NCBI RefSeq assembly: GCF_036227565.1
Contig: NZ_CP109460.1
Span: 3,286,001 to 3,350,000 of the forward strand
Reading direction: 5' to 3'
Source of the DNA: Streptomyces sp. NBC_01454
Lineage (GTDB): Bacteria; Actinomycetota; Actinomycetes; Streptomycetales; Streptomycetaceae
Length of the DNA: 64,000 nt
In this document: piece after piece, positions 42,105-50,861 of the stretch
How the letters are laid out: every line of letters begins with the position of its first letter
Position numbering within the stretch: position 1 is the first letter of the stretch
The notes under the pieces: generated by a model
What the model was told of the DNA's origin: nothing
Database searches by the model: none
What the model saw: only the letters and a program-made list of their open reading frames with translations
Program-made: the position numbers and the translations under genes

Positions 42105-42818
42105 CTAGCCCACCGCGCGGTCCAGCGCCGTCCGCCACTGCGCCACCGCCGCCGCGTCCACCGGCGCGGACCAGCCGGCCGGGCGGGCGGCGCCGCCGAT
42201 GTGGAAGGCGTCGAGGCCCGCCGCGCACAAGGTCGGCAGGTGGTCGAGGCCGAGTCCGCCGCCGACCAGGATCCGCGGCGCGTATCCGGGCTCGCCCGCC
42301 GCCGTGCGCGCCTGCTCGGCCAGCAGCGTGGGCAGCCCCTCGGCGACGCCCTGTGCGGAGCCGGCCGTCAGATAGGTGTCGAGCCCCGTGGTCCCGGCCG
42401 CCGCCGACAGCTCCTTGCGCAGCGCGTCCCGGTCGGCGGCCCGGTCGATGGCCCGGTGGAAGGTCCACCGGCAGCCGTCGATCACCTCGGCCAGCGCCGT
42501 CACCGCGGCGAGGTCCGGCCGCCCGTCCGGCGTCAGAAAACCGAGGACGAACTCCTCGGCGCCCTCCGCCCGCAGCGCCTCGGCCTCCTCGCACAGCGCC
42601 CCGACCGCACCGGCCGCGAAGCCGTCGGTGGCGCGCAGCATCACCCGCAGCGGAAGGCCGACGGCCGCCCGGACCGCCGCGAAGACGGCCCGGGGCGGGG
42701 TGAGCCCGTCGGCCGCCATGTCCGTGACCAGTTCCAGGCGATCGGCTCCGCCGGCCCGGGCGGCGACCGCGTCCTGCGGGCCGAGCGCGATCACTTCCAG
42801 CAGCGCGCGCTTGCTCAT
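42105..42818 (-). CDS. cutC: CutC-family protein
   Basis: The 237-residue TIM-barrel protein has family motifs ALLEVIALGPQDAVAARAGG, DRLELVTDMAADGLTP, TFHRAIDRA and LVGGGLGLDHL. CutC was named for copper homeostasis, but its true biochemical role is uncertain. A dre-like DasR site 44 bp upstream suggests control by amino-sugar supply, which would not fit a simple copper role. Confidence 0.9.
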   Translation of the reverse strand: MSKRALLEVIALGPQDAVAARAGGADRLELVTDMAADGLTPPRAVFAAVRAAVGLPLRVMLRATDGFAAGAVGALCEEAEALRAEGAEEFVLGFLTPDGRPDLAAVTALAEVIDGCRWTFHRAIDRAADRDALRKELSAAAGTTGLDTYLTAGSAQGVAEGLPTLLAEQARTAAGEPGYAPRILVGGGLGLDHLPTLCAAGLDAFHIGGAARPAGWSAPVDAAAVAQWRTALDRAVG

Positions 42819-42861
42819 ATGACCCAATCCTCCGATGACGGCGTGACGGGACGGAACCCCA

Positions 42862-42877
42862 AGAGGTCTAGTCCAAT
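42862..42877 (-). promoter_or_regulatory. dre-like DasR site before cutC
   Basis: AGAGGTCTAGTCCAAT matches the DasR consensus AGTGGTCTAGACCACT at 13 of 16 positions, including the central GGTCTAG core. It lies 44 bp upstream of the cutC start. Confidence 0.55.
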
Positions 42878-43001
42878 ATCCCAGGGTACGGGCCGCCCGG
42901 CCTTCCGGGGACCGGATCGCCACCGGCACGTCCGGAATCCCCCCGAACGCCGACCCGGCCGGGCCGCACCCCGCCCCCGTACCGGGTTGCCCCGCACCGG
43001 G

Positions 43002-43007
43002 CACAAT
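43002..43007 (+). promoter_or_regulatory. -10-like CACAAT, leaderless start of the HD gene
   Basis: The box ends 7 nt before ATG 43015 and overlaps the alternative ATG 43006, which argues for 43015 as the start. Confidence 0.4.
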
Positions 43008-43014
43008 GGCTCGC

Positions 43015-43698
43015 ATGACTCCCGTGTCCCGTACGGCAGACACCACCGACCCGACGCCGGAGCTGCGGCAGCGCTGGGCCCTGACCCTCGCCGAGGCCCG
43101 CGGCAACAAGCACCCCACGGCCCCCGACCCCGCCCCGTACGCCGACAATCTGCTGTCCCGCTGGAGCGAACCACAGCGCCGGTACCACACCGTCGAGCAT
43201 CTGGCCGAGGTCCTCTACCGCATCGACGAGCTGGCCGAGCACGCCGATGACCTGGCCGTCGTGCAGTTGGCGGCGTGGTTCCACGACGCGGTCTACCGCC
43301 CGGACCGCTCCGAGAACGAGGAGCGCAGCGCGTCCCTCGCCGAGCGCGCGCTGCCCGAACTGGGCGTCGGGGCGGCCCGTACGGCCGAGGTCGCCCGCCT
43401 GGTGCGGCTGACCGTCACCCACGACCCGGCGCCCGACGATCCCGACGGCGAGGTGCTGTGCGATGCCGACCTCGCCGTACTGGCCGGCTCCCCCGAACGG
43501 TACGCCGCCTACGCCGCCGCCGTCCGCGAGGAGTACGGCTTCGTCCCCGACGCCGATTTCACCGCTGGCCGCTCCGCCGTACTGAGCCAACTCCTGGCCC
43601 TGCCACGCCTGTTCCGGACCCCTCGCGGCTACGACCTCTGGGAGCACCCCGCCCGCCGCAACCTCACCACGGAGCTGGATCTGCTGCGCGGCACCTAG
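43015..43698 (+). CDS. HD-domain metal-dependent hydrolase
   Basis: The product (227 residues from ATG 43015) has HD-type motifs: RRYHTVEHLAEVL (His), AAWFHDAVYRP (the HD pair) and LCDADLAVLAGSPE (distal Asp). This is the group of predicted N-methyl-D-aspartate-receptor-like HD proteins in actinobacteria. It probably hydrolyses a phosphate ester or nucleotide; the substrate is unknown. A stand-alone gene, 61 bp before the Cmx-like exporter. Confidence 0.83.
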   Translation: MTPVSRTADTTDPTPELRQRWALTLAEARGNKHPTAPDPAPYADNLLSRWSEPQRRYHTVEHLAEVLYRIDELAEHADDLAVVQLAAWFHDAVYRPDRSENEERSASLAERALPELGVGAARTAEVARLVRLTVTHDPAPDDPDGEVLCDADLAVLAGSPERYAAYAAAVREEYGFVPDADFTAGRSAVLSQLLALPRLFRTPRGYDLWEHPARRNLTTELDLLRGT

Positions 43699-43759
43699 GA
43701 CGTGTCCGCAAAGTCCAGCTCCTGGAATGCACGCCGTCCTACCGTGGTTAGTACGTGAT

Positions 43760-45061
43760 ATGTCCGCACCGCCCGACCGCTCCCGCCTGCCCCTCGCCGT
43801 CTACGTCCTCGGCCTGTCCGTCTTCGCCCTCGGCACCTCCGAATTCATGCTCTCCGGCATCCTCCAGCCGCTCGCCCGCGATCTGCGGGTGTCCATTCCG
43901 CAGGCCGGGCTGCTGGTCTCCGCCTTCGCGATCGGCATGGTGGTCGGCGCCCCGGTACTCGCCGCGGCCACGCTCCGGCTCCCGCGCCGGACGACGCTGA
44001 TCGCGCTGCTCGCCCTCTTCGGCCTGGGACAGGTGGCCGGCGCGCTGTCACCGTCCTACGGCGTGCTGTTCGTCTCGCGGGTGCTGAGCGCGCTGGCCTG
44101 CGCCGGCTTCTGGGCGGTCGGCGCGGCGGTCGCGGTCTCGCTGGTGCCGGTCACCGCGCGGGCCCGAGCGATGGCCGTGATGGTCGGCGGCCTGAGCATC
44201 GCCAATATCGCGGGCGTCCCGGCCGGTGCGCTGCTCGGCGAGCACGCCGGCTGGCGCGCCGCCTTCTGGGCCGTGGCCGGTCTGGCCGCGGTCGGCCTGC
44301 TCGGAGTGATCGCGGCGGTGCCGCACACGGCAGTGCCGACCGGCGAGGACCGCCCGCGGCTGCGCCGTGAGCTGACGATCTACAAGGACAAGCAGGTCTG
44401 GCTGGCGCTGACCGCCACGGCGCTGAACGGCGCCGCGGTCTTCGCGCTCTTCTCGTACCTCTCGCCGCTGCTGACCGACACCGCCGGCCTCGCCGAGAGC
44501 TGGGTGCCGACGGTGCTGGCGCTCTTCGGCGTCGGCGCGCTGATCGGTACGTTCCTCGGCGGCCGGATCGCTGACGCCCATCTCTTCGGCACGCTCTTCG
44601 GCGGTATCGCCGCCTCCACCGTCGTGCTGGCCGTCCTGGCGCTGACCGCGCGGAGCCCGGTCGCCGCGGTCGCGCTCTCGCTCCTGCTGGGGGTGACCGC
44701 GTTCACCACCGCCCCGGCCCTCAACGCCCGGATGTTCAATGTGGCGAACGCCGCGCCGACGCTGGCCGGGGCGACCACCACCGCCGCCTTCAACATCGGC
44801 AACACCCTCGGCCCCTGGCTCGGCGGGCTGACCATCGGGGCGGGCTGGGGCTACCCGTCCGTGGCCTGGACCGGCGCCGCGCTGGCGGCGGGGGCCGTCA
44901 TCCTGACCGCCTTCGCCTTCCGGCTGCACCGCGCGACGACCACCTCTCGGCTGATCGCCTCCTCGGCGGGGGCGCACGCGTCGCAGACGACTCGGGGCGC
45001 GACGTGGAGCACGGGGGCTGAGGAGGCCGCGGAGACGGCCGAGGCAGGGGGGCGGCGCTGA
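43760..45061 (+). CDS. MFS exporter, Cmx/CmrA chloramphenicol-efflux type
   Basis: The 433-residue protein has 12 helices and the start LPLAVYVLGLSVFALGTSEF of the Cmx/CmrA group. The antiporter motif C region GLSIANIAGVPAGALLGEHA confirms a drug/H+ antiporter. Relatives export chloramphenicol. It could therefore give intrinsic phenicol resistance or export another metabolite. An unusual Ser/Thr/Glu-rich tail of about 40 residues follows the last helix. ATG 43760 is selected by family start. Confidence 0.86.
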   Translation: MSAPPDRSRLPLAVYVLGLSVFALGTSEFMLSGILQPLARDLRVSIPQAGLLVSAFAIGMVVGAPVLAAATLRLPRRTTLIALLALFGLGQVAGALSPSYGVLFVSRVLSALACAGFWAVGAAVAVSLVPVTARARAMAVMVGGLSIANIAGVPAGALLGEHAGWRAAFWAVAGLAAVGLLGVIAAVPHTAVPTGEDRPRLRRELTIYKDKQVWLALTATALNGAAVFALFSYLSPLLTDTAGLAESWVPTVLALFGVGALIGTFLGGRIADAHLFGTLFGGIAASTVVLAVLALTARSPVAAVALSLLLGVTAFTTAPALNARMFNVANAAPTLAGATTTAAFNIGNTLGPWLGGLTIGAGWGYPSVAWTGAALAAGAVILTAFAFRLHRATTTSRLIASSAGAHASQTTRGATWSTGAEEAAETAEAGGRR

Positions 45062-45125
45062 GCCGCGTGGGGTGTGACCGGGCGGCTCGGGGTGGCGCTC
45101 CCCCGGCCGTCCGTGCCCCGGCCGG

Positions 45126-45668
45126 TCAGGCTCCGCCGTCGAACCGCCAGCGGGTCTGGCTGTAGGTCTCGCCCCGCCCGAAGCCGAAGGCCGTGACCGG
45201 CTCCACCCGGAAGACCAGGGCCCGGCCGCCCTGTCCGTGGAAGGCGCCGTCGCGGACGTCGAAGTGCCAGTCGCTGCCGTACTTCTCGACGTACAGCGCG
45301 GCCAGCCGGTGCAGCGTCGGCTCGTCCCGGAGCTGCACCGCCTCGCCCTCGACGACCACGTCGAGGCCCGCATGGAGATCGTTGCCACCGGCGGTCGAGG
45401 TCGTCAGCACGCAGTGGGCGTTGGTCTCCAGGTTCTTGGCCTTGCGCTCGCCGGGGCCGGTGCAGAAGTGCAGCGCGCCGTCCGACCAGACGGCCAGCAA
45501 CGGGGTGACATGGGGGCGGCCGTCGGGGCGGACGGTGGTGAGCCAGAAGATCTCCGCCTCGGTCATACCGCCGACGGCCGCGGACCAGCCAGTCGCCGTG
45601 GCTCCCTCGCTGCTGTAGTCGGCGGCGAGATCGGTGGCCGGCTCGTTGCCCGGTTCGACGGCTGGCAT
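45126..45668 (-). CDS. pyridoxamine 5'-phosphate oxidase-like flavin protein
   Basis: The 180-residue protein has the split-barrel FMN-binding fold: IFWLTTVRPDGRPHVTPLLA, then HFCTGPGERKAKNLETNAHC. The family includes heme- and F420-dependent reductases; the cofactor here is not fixed. ATG 45668 has AAGGGGA 6 nt upstream. It starts MPAVEPGNEPATDLA, an extended polar N-terminus. Confidence 0.88.
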   Translation of the reverse strand: MPAVEPGNEPATDLAADYSSEGATATGWSAAVGGMTEAEIFWLTTVRPDGRPHVTPLLAVWSDGALHFCTGPGERKAKNLETNAHCVLTTSTAGGNDLHAGLDVVVEGEAVQLRDEPTLHRLAALYVEKYGSDWHFDVRDGAFHGQGGRALVFRVEPVTAFGFGRGETYSQTRWRFDGGA

Positions 45669-45862
45669 GGCTGTCCCCTTTCGGTACGGCGCGCGCTCAG
45701 CCCATCGTGCGCGGGCTCCCGGCCCTGCCGTCGTTGCGACGCGCCGCAACGGGACCGGGACGGCACGGGCCGCCGGCGGGGGCGGCAGGCTGCGGGGCCG
45801 CCGACTCGGGGGCGACCCGACGCGGCCGGTGCGGGGCGACCCGACGCGGCCGATGCCGTGCC

Positions 45863-46138
45863 CTACGGCCGGGGCGGCGGCCGGTGCTTGGGGCGCCGCA
45901 GTCCCGCGTCCGTCAGCCGGCGCAGCAGCTCCTTGCTGCCGACCGCCACGGCTCCGGCCCGCAGCGCCTCGGCATACCGCTCCGCCGGCAGGTCGTAGTG
46001 GTCGCGCTCGAAGGCACGCCGGGGCGCGCCGATCCCCGCCGCGAACTCGTGCAGTTCGTCGAAGGACTGGTCGCTGACCAGATGCGACCACATCCTGCCG
46101 TGCCCCGGCCACGTGGGCGGATCGATATATATCGCCAC
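45863..46138 (-). CDS. DUF4031 protein
   Basis: The 91-residue protein opens MAIYIDPPTWPGHGRMWSHL, the DUF4031 signature, followed by DELHEFAAGIGAPRRAFERDHYD. It has a basic Pro-rich tail. Function is unknown. It lies 51 bp after the zinc-ribbon gene in the same direction and may be co-transcribed. Confidence 0.85.
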   Translation of the reverse strand: MAIYIDPPTWPGHGRMWSHLVSDQSFDELHEFAAGIGAPRRAFERDHYDLPAERYAEALRAGAVAVGSKELLRRLTDAGLRRPKHRPPPRP

Positions 46139-46189
46139 GTCAGTTCTCCGCCCGGATCGCCGTGTCAGCCCGCCGCACCCTCGGTCACC

Positions 46190-46552
46190 TCAGCCCTCCA
46201 GAGGAGCGCCGAGCCGCCCGACCCGGGCCACCGCGACGGCCGTCTTGGGGCAGACCCAATGCGGATCGGGCCCCAACTCCGGTTCGACATCGAGCGCATG
46301 GGGATCGCCCGACTCCGTGCACACGGGGCACAACGGCCAGCGGCCGTACCGGTCCAGGAGGGCGTCCTGGACGTCCTGCGCTATCAGTCCTGCGACGAAT
46401 TCCACGCCCTGCGGCCATTGCTCCACCCACCACCGGCGGTGGACGACCGCGTCCTCCACGAGCGAGACGATGTCGGCGTCGGCCACCTTGTCGGCCATCA
46501 GGTCGGCGAGCACCAGCGCCCGCGCGGCGTGCAATGCCTGTTCCAGCTCCAT
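46190..46552 (-). CDS. small protein with C-terminal zinc ribbon
   Basis: The 120-residue product (ATG 46552, MELEQALHAARALVLADLMA) has helical N-terminal two thirds and a cysteine set WPLCPVCTESGD and HWVCPKTAV, likely a zinc ribbon. It precedes DUF4031. I do not recognise a function; a nucleic-acid role would fit the ribbon. Confidence 0.68.
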   Translation of the reverse strand: MELEQALHAARALVLADLMADKVADADIVSLVEDAVVHRRWWVEQWPQGVEFVAGLIAQDVQDALLDRYGRWPLCPVCTESGDPHALDVEPELGPDPHWVCPKTAVAVARVGRLGAPLEG

Positions 46553-46662
46553 GGCCCCATTGTCTCCCGACGCTCCGCCGGCGAGCGGAGTTGTCCACAG
46601 CCCCCGGCGGATCATGCGCTCCGTCCACAGCACTCACCGAGGGTATTGACGCCGGCTCTCGA

Positions 46663-46677
46663 TGAAATTACTTTTCA
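46663..46677 (+). promoter_or_regulatory. dyad TGAAATTACTTTTCA upstream of murR-like gene
   Basis: TGAAA and TTTCA half-sites flank 5 bp. A second copy (TGAA-N7-TTCA) lies at 46694-46708, 31 bp away centre to centre. They probably form the operator for the RpiR/MurR regulator. Confidence 0.6.
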
Positions 46678-46680
46678 AGA

Positions 46681-47628
46681 GTGAGCAGCAGCGTGAAGGA
46701 AACTTTCAAGGACGCGGCCGTCGAGACCCGACCGGCCCCGGCCCCACCCGCCCCCGCGGCGCTGGCCGCCAAGGTCCGCACCCTCGCCCCGACGATGACC
46801 CGCTCCATGCAGCGGGTCGCCGAGACCGTCGCGAGCGACCCGGCCGGCTGCGCCGCCCTCACCGTCACCGGCCTCGCGGAGCGCACGGGCACCAGCGAGG
46901 CCACGGTCGTGCGGACGTCCCGGCTGCTCGGCTACCCCGGCTACCGGGATCTGCGGCTCGCGCTCGCCGCGCTCGCGGCCCAGCAGGCGGCCGGCGGCGC
47001 CCCCGCGGTGACCGCGGACATAGCGGTCGACGACTCCCTCGCCGATGTCGTGACGAAGCTGGCGCAGGAAGAGCAGCAGTGCCTGGCCGACACCGCGGCC
47101 GGGCTGGACGTCACCCAGCTCGAGGCCGCCGTCACCGCGCTCGCCGGTGCCCGCCGCATCGATGTGTACGGCATCGGGGCCTCCCACCTCGTCGGCCAGG
47201 ACCTCGCCCAGAAGCTGCTGCGCATCGGGCTGATCGCGCATGCGCACGCGGACCCGCATCTGGCCGTGACGAACGCCGTGCAGCTGCGGACCGGTGATGT
47301 GGCCCTCGCCATCACCCATTCCGGGCGGACCACCGATGTCATAGAGCCCCTGCGGGTGGCCTTCGACCACGGCGCCACCACGATCGCCATCACCGGCCGC
47401 CCGGACGGTGAGATCGCCTCCTACGCCGACCACATCCTGACCACGTCCAGCGCCCGCGAGAGCGAGCTGCGGCCGGCCGCGATGTCGTCCAGGACCAGCC
47501 AGCTGCTGGTCGTCGACTGCCTGTTCATAGGCGTCGCGCAGCGTACGTACGAGACGGCTGCCCCGGCGCTCTCCGCCTCCTACGAGGCCCTCGCCCACCG
47601 CCACTCCCCCCGCAGCCACCAGCGCTGA
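46681..47628 (+). CDS. MurR/RpiR-family regulator
   Basis: The 315-residue protein has an N-terminal RpiR helix-turn-helix (TVTGLAERTGTSEATVVRTS) and a C-terminal sugar isomerase (SIS) domain (RIDVYGIGASHLVGQDLAQK, ALAITHSGRTTDVIEPL), which senses a phosphosugar. The downstream murQ and PTS genes point to N-acetylmuramic acid 6-phosphate as ligand. GTG 46681 is the first in-frame start; GTG 46693 is another. The dyad at 46694 would then lie in the first codons, a form of autorepression. Confidence 0.9.
   Translation: MSSSVKETFKDAAVETRPAPAPPAPAALAAKVRTLAPTMTRSMQRVAETVASDPAGCAALTVTGLAERTGTSEATVVRTSRLLGYPGYRDLRLALAALAAQQAAGGAPAVTADIAVDDSLADVVTKLAQEEQQCLADTAAGLDVTQLEAAVTALAGARRIDVYGIGASHLVGQDLAQKLLRIGLIAHAHADPHLAVTNAVQLRTGDVALAITHSGRTTDVIEPLRVAFDHGATTIAITGRPDGEIASYADHILTTSSARESELRPAAMSSRTSQLLVVDCLFIGVAQRTYETAAPALSASYEALAHRHSPRSHQR
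46694..46708 (+). promoter_or_regulatory. second TGAA-N7-TTCA dyad, overlapping the start of murR-like gene
   Basis: TGAAGGAAACTTTCA repeats the pattern of the upstream dyad. It overlaps codons 5-9 of the annotated frame. Confidence 0.55.
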
Positions 47629-47792
47629 CGCCGCCCGTCCCCCGGAGGCCGGCAGGCCACCGGACGGCCCGTACGGGCACCGCGGCAGCCGCTCGCCACC
47701 CCAGCCGAAGCCCTCCCCCACAGCCACCGGCGCACCCCGCACGGCCGGCCGCCACCGCCTTGTACCTCCCGCCCGGAAAGAGCCGCCACGCC

Positions 47793-48731
47793 ATGACCTC
47801 CCCCGCCGACCACGCGCATCTGCGCGCCGAGCTGGACACCCTCACCACCGAGGCGTTCCGGCCCGATCTCGCCGACATCGACCGCCGCTCCACCCTGGAC
47901 ATCGCCCGCACCATGAACGCCGAGGACGCCACCGTCCCCGCCGCCGTCGCCGAACGGCTCCCGGAGATCGCCGCCGCCATCGACGCCGTCGCCACCCGTA
48001 TGGCCCGCGGCGGCCGGCTGATCTACGCGGGCGCGGGCACGGCCGGCCGCCTCGGCGTGCTGGACGCCAGCGAATGCCCGCCGACGTTCAACACCGACCC
48101 GTCCGAGGTGCTGGGACTGATCGCCGGCGGCCCCTCCGCGATGGTCACCGCCGTCGAGGGTGCTGAGGACAGCAAGGAGCTCGCGGCCGAGGACCTGACC
48201 GCGGTCAAAGTGACCGATATGGACACCGTCGTCGGCATCTCCGCCTCCGGCCGCACCCCCTACGCCATCGGGGCCGTCGAGCACGCCCGTTCACTGGGTG
48301 CCCTGACCATCGGCCTGTCCTGCAACGCCGGTTCGGCCCTGGCAGCGGCCGCCGAGCACGGCATCGAGATCGTGGCCGGCCCCGAGCTGCTGACCGGCTC
48401 CACCCGGCTCAAGGCGGGCACGGCCCAGAAGCTGGTGCTCAACATGATCTCGACCCTCACGATGATCCGTCTGGGCAAGACCTACGGGAATCTGATGGTC
48501 GACGTCCGCGCCTCCAACGAAAAGCTGCGGGCCCGCTCGCGCCGGATCGTCGCACTCGCCACCGGCGCCGGTGACCGGGAGATCGAGACCGCGCTCCGCA
48601 GCACGGACGGCGAGGTGAAGCACGCCATCCTCACCCTCCTCGGCGACGTCGACGCCCCCACCGCCGCCCGTCTGCTCGACGCCGCCGACGGCCATCTCCG
48701 CGCGGCCCTCCAGGCCGCCCGGCCGCACTGA
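47793..48731 (+). CDS. murQ: N-acetylmuramic acid 6-phosphate etherase
   Basis: The 312-residue SIS-domain enzyme cleaves the lactyl ether of MurNAc-6-P to GlcNAc-6-P and lactate during cell-wall recycling. Signatures are GRLIYAGAGTAGRLGVLDAS, ECPPTFNTDPSEVLGLIAGG and MVDVRASNEKLRARSRRIV. ATG 47793 is chosen by family start. It sits between its regulator (164-bp gap) and the PTS transporter. The product GlcNAc-6-P is the substrate of nagA at the right end of the window. Confidence 0.95.
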   Translation: MTSPADHAHLRAELDTLTTEAFRPDLADIDRRSTLDIARTMNAEDATVPAAVAERLPEIAAAIDAVATRMARGGRLIYAGAGTAGRLGVLDASECPPTFNTDPSEVLGLIAGGPSAMVTAVEGAEDSKELAAEDLTAVKVTDMDTVVGISASGRTPYAIGAVEHARSLGALTIGLSCNAGSALAAAAEHGIEIVAGPELLTGSTRLKAGTAQKLVLNMISTLTMIRLGKTYGNLMVDVRASNEKLRARSRRIVALATGAGDREIETALRSTDGEVKHAILTLLGDVDAPTAARLLDAADGHLRAALQAARPH

Positions 48732-48816
48732 GACCCCGCACCCCGCACGACCCGCCCTGCCGAGCCCCGCCCCCACCCCCCCCTTCCGGAATGGTCACCA
48801 CAGCAAGGCGCCACCT

Positions 48817-50526
48817 ATGTCCGAAGACAAGAACCGTGCCACCGCCGCCGCGCTCCTCCCGCTCGTCGGCGGCGCCGGAAACGTCACCTCCGTCGACCAC
48901 TGCATGACCCGGCTCCGGCTCGGCATCCGGGACCTCACCCTCGTCCAGGACGAGGCCCTCAGGGCGCTCCCGGCCGTGCTGGGCCTGGTCGAGGACGACA
49001 CGTACCAGATCGTGCTGGGCCCGGGGACGGTCGCCCGGGTCACCCCCGAGTTCGCGCGTCTCGTGGCTGAGGGCCGCACCGAACAGCCGGCCACCGAGCC
49101 GACCGCACCCGCCGGGACCACCGAGCCCGGGACCGCCGGCCGCGAGGCCACCACGCCGACCGCCGGCCCGTCGGCCACCACGCGGCCCACCGCCCCGGCC
49201 AACACCCCGGCCACCACCGCGGACGAACTGGCCGCCCAGGGCGCCGCCCTCAAGGCCCGGCAGAAGTCCAGGAACGCCACCCCGGTGAAGCTGTTCCTCC
49301 GCCGGATCGCCAACATCTTCGTCCCGCTGATCCCGGCCCTGATCGGCTGCGGCATCGTCGCCGGCATCAACGGTCTGCTGACCAACCTCGGCTGGCTGCC
49401 GTCGGCCGTCCCCGCGCTCGCCGCCATGGCCTCCGGTTTCATGTCGCTCCTCGCCGTCTTCGTCGGCTACAACACCGCCAAGGAATTCGGCGGCACACCG
49501 ATCCTGGGTGGCGCGGTCGCCGCGATCATCGTCTTCCCGGGCGTCGCGAACATCACCGCCTTCGGCCAGAAGCTCTCTCCCGGCCAGGGCGGGGTCCTCG
49601 GCGCGCTGGGCGCGGCGCTGCTCGCCGTCCAGGTGGAGAAGTGGTGCCGCAAGGGAGTGCCCGAAGCGCTGGACGTCCTGGTCACGCCCACTCTGACGGT
49701 CCTGCTCACGGGCCTGGTCACGATCTTCGGCCTGATGTACGCCGCAGGCGAGGTCTCCACGGCCATCGGCACCGCCGCCACCTGGCTCCTGGCCCACGGC
49801 GGCGCGCCGGCCGGCTTCGTCCTGGGCGGCCTCTTCCTCCCCCTCGTGATGCTGGGCCTCCACCAGGCCCTCATCCCGATTCACACCACCCTCATCGAGC
49901 AGCAGGGCTACACGGTCCTGCTCCCGATCCTCGCCATGGCCGGGGCGGGCCAGGTCGGCGCCGCCCTCGCCGTCTACTTCCGTCTCCCCCACAACCGCTC
50001 GATCCGTACGACCATCAAGTCCGCCCTCCCGGCAGGCTTCCTGGGCGTCGGCGAGCCGCTGATCTACGGTGTCTCGCTCCCCCTGGGCCGCCCCTTCATC
50101 ACCGCCTGCATCGGCGGCGCGTTCGGCGGCGGCTTCGTCGGCCTGTGCAACCAACTCGGCGACGCCGTCGGCTCCACCGCCATCGGCCCCTCCGGCTGGG
50201 CCCTGTTCCCCCTGGTCAAGGGCAGCCAGAGCATCACCACCACCCTCGTCGTCTACGCCTTGGGGCTGGCCGTCGGCTACCTCACCGGTTTCCTCGCCAC
50301 GTACTTCTTCGGCTTCAGCAAACCGATGCTGGCGGAGCTGAACATGCCCGCCGACGCCGACGCCCCCCTGCACACCAGGGACGAGCCCACGGATACCGAC
50401 CCGGCGCCCACCTCACCCGGCTCCGGCCGCGCCCATGACACCCCCGACACCCACGACCCCCACGACACCCACGGCCCGGCAGTCACAGCAGTCACGGCAT
50501 CCGGCTCTGCCGGTTCAGCTCTCTGA
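48817..50526 (+). CDS. PTS EIIBC transporter, MurNAc-type
   Basis: The 569-residue protein has an N-terminal EIIB domain with active Cys29 in SVDHCMTRLRL, then a Pro/Thr/Ala-rich linker (about 90-145) and an EIIC domain of about ten helices (FVPLIPALIGCGIVAGINGL, LGVGEPLIYGVSLPLGRPFI). No EIIA domain is fused, so a general EIIA (Crr) must phosphorylate it. The neighbours murQ and the RpiR gene make MurNAc the probable substrate. A 50-residue Asp/His/Pro-rich tail follows the last helix. Confidence 0.88.
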   Translation: MSEDKNRATAAALLPLVGGAGNVTSVDHCMTRLRLGIRDLTLVQDEALRALPAVLGLVEDDTYQIVLGPGTVARVTPEFARLVAEGRTEQPATEPTAPAGTTEPGTAGREATTPTAGPSATTRPTAPANTPATTADELAAQGAALKARQKSRNATPVKLFLRRIANIFVPLIPALIGCGIVAGINGLLTNLGWLPSAVPALAAMASGFMSLLAVFVGYNTAKEFGGTPILGGAVAAIIVFPGVANITAFGQKLSPGQGGVLGALGAALLAVQVEKWCRKGVPEALDVLVTPTLTVLLTGLVTIFGLMYAAGEVSTAIGTAATWLLAHGGAPAGFVLGGLFLPLVMLGLHQALIPIHTTLIEQQGYTVLLPILAMAGAGQVGAALAVYFRLPHNRSIRTTIKSALPAGFLGVGEPLIYGVSLPLGRPFITACIGGAFGGGFVGLCNQLGDAVGSTAIGPSGWALFPLVKGSQSITTTLVVYALGLAVGYLTGFLATYFFGFSKPMLAELNMPADADAPLHTRDEPTDTDPAPTSPGSGRAHDTPDTHDPHDTHGPAVTAVTASGSAGSAL

Positions 50527-50716
50527 CGCGAGCCGCAGCACGGCGCACGGCCGGGCGGCCTCCAGCACCTGCGGCGGGCAGTTCCACTGCACGCCACCGC
50601 ACGCCACCGCCCGGCGGCCGGAGCTGCACGCACGGCCCCGCATGGCCGATGCCCAGACCGATGCGGCCGTCCCGCTCGTCCACCGCATAGCTTCCGGGCA
50701 CCGGAATCACGGTCAC
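50492..50716 (-). CDS. small conserved protein with PYVQLRPPGGG-like motif
   Basis: The 74-residue product starts GTG 50716 behind GGAGGAG. It reads VTVIPVPGSYAVDERDGRIG, then GHAGPCVQLRPPGGGVRW, matching a widespread short Streptomyces family with the pattern YAVD..R.G.VG..GPYVQLRPPGGG. Function unknown, fold probably a small beta barrel. Its 3' end overlaps the PTS gene by 35 bp on the opposite strand. The tail after residue 45 is longer than in most relatives. Confidence 0.62.
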   Translation of the reverse strand: MTVIPVPGSYAVDERDGRIGLGIGHAGPCVQLRPPGGGVRWRAVELPAAGAGGRPAVRRAAARVRELNRQSRMP

Positions 50717-50768
50717 CGCTCCTCCTCGCCGTGTCCCGGTGCGGCGGTCCGGACGTAGTCCGCCGGAG

Positions 50769-50823
50769 ACCCCGATCCGACCGACCCCGATCCGACCGAC
50801 CCTGATCCGACCGACCCTGATCC
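50769..50823. repeat. 15-bp tandem repeat, 3.7 copies
   Basis: The unit ACCCCGATCCGACCG occurs three times in full (50769-50813) with a C to T change in the third and fourth copies, and partly once more. It sits between the divergent starts of the small PYVQLRPPGGG-type gene and the small membrane gene. Confidence 0.85.
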
Positions 50824-50861
50824 TGCCTCCCCGTGGCGCGGCGGTACGTAGTGTCGGCGCC

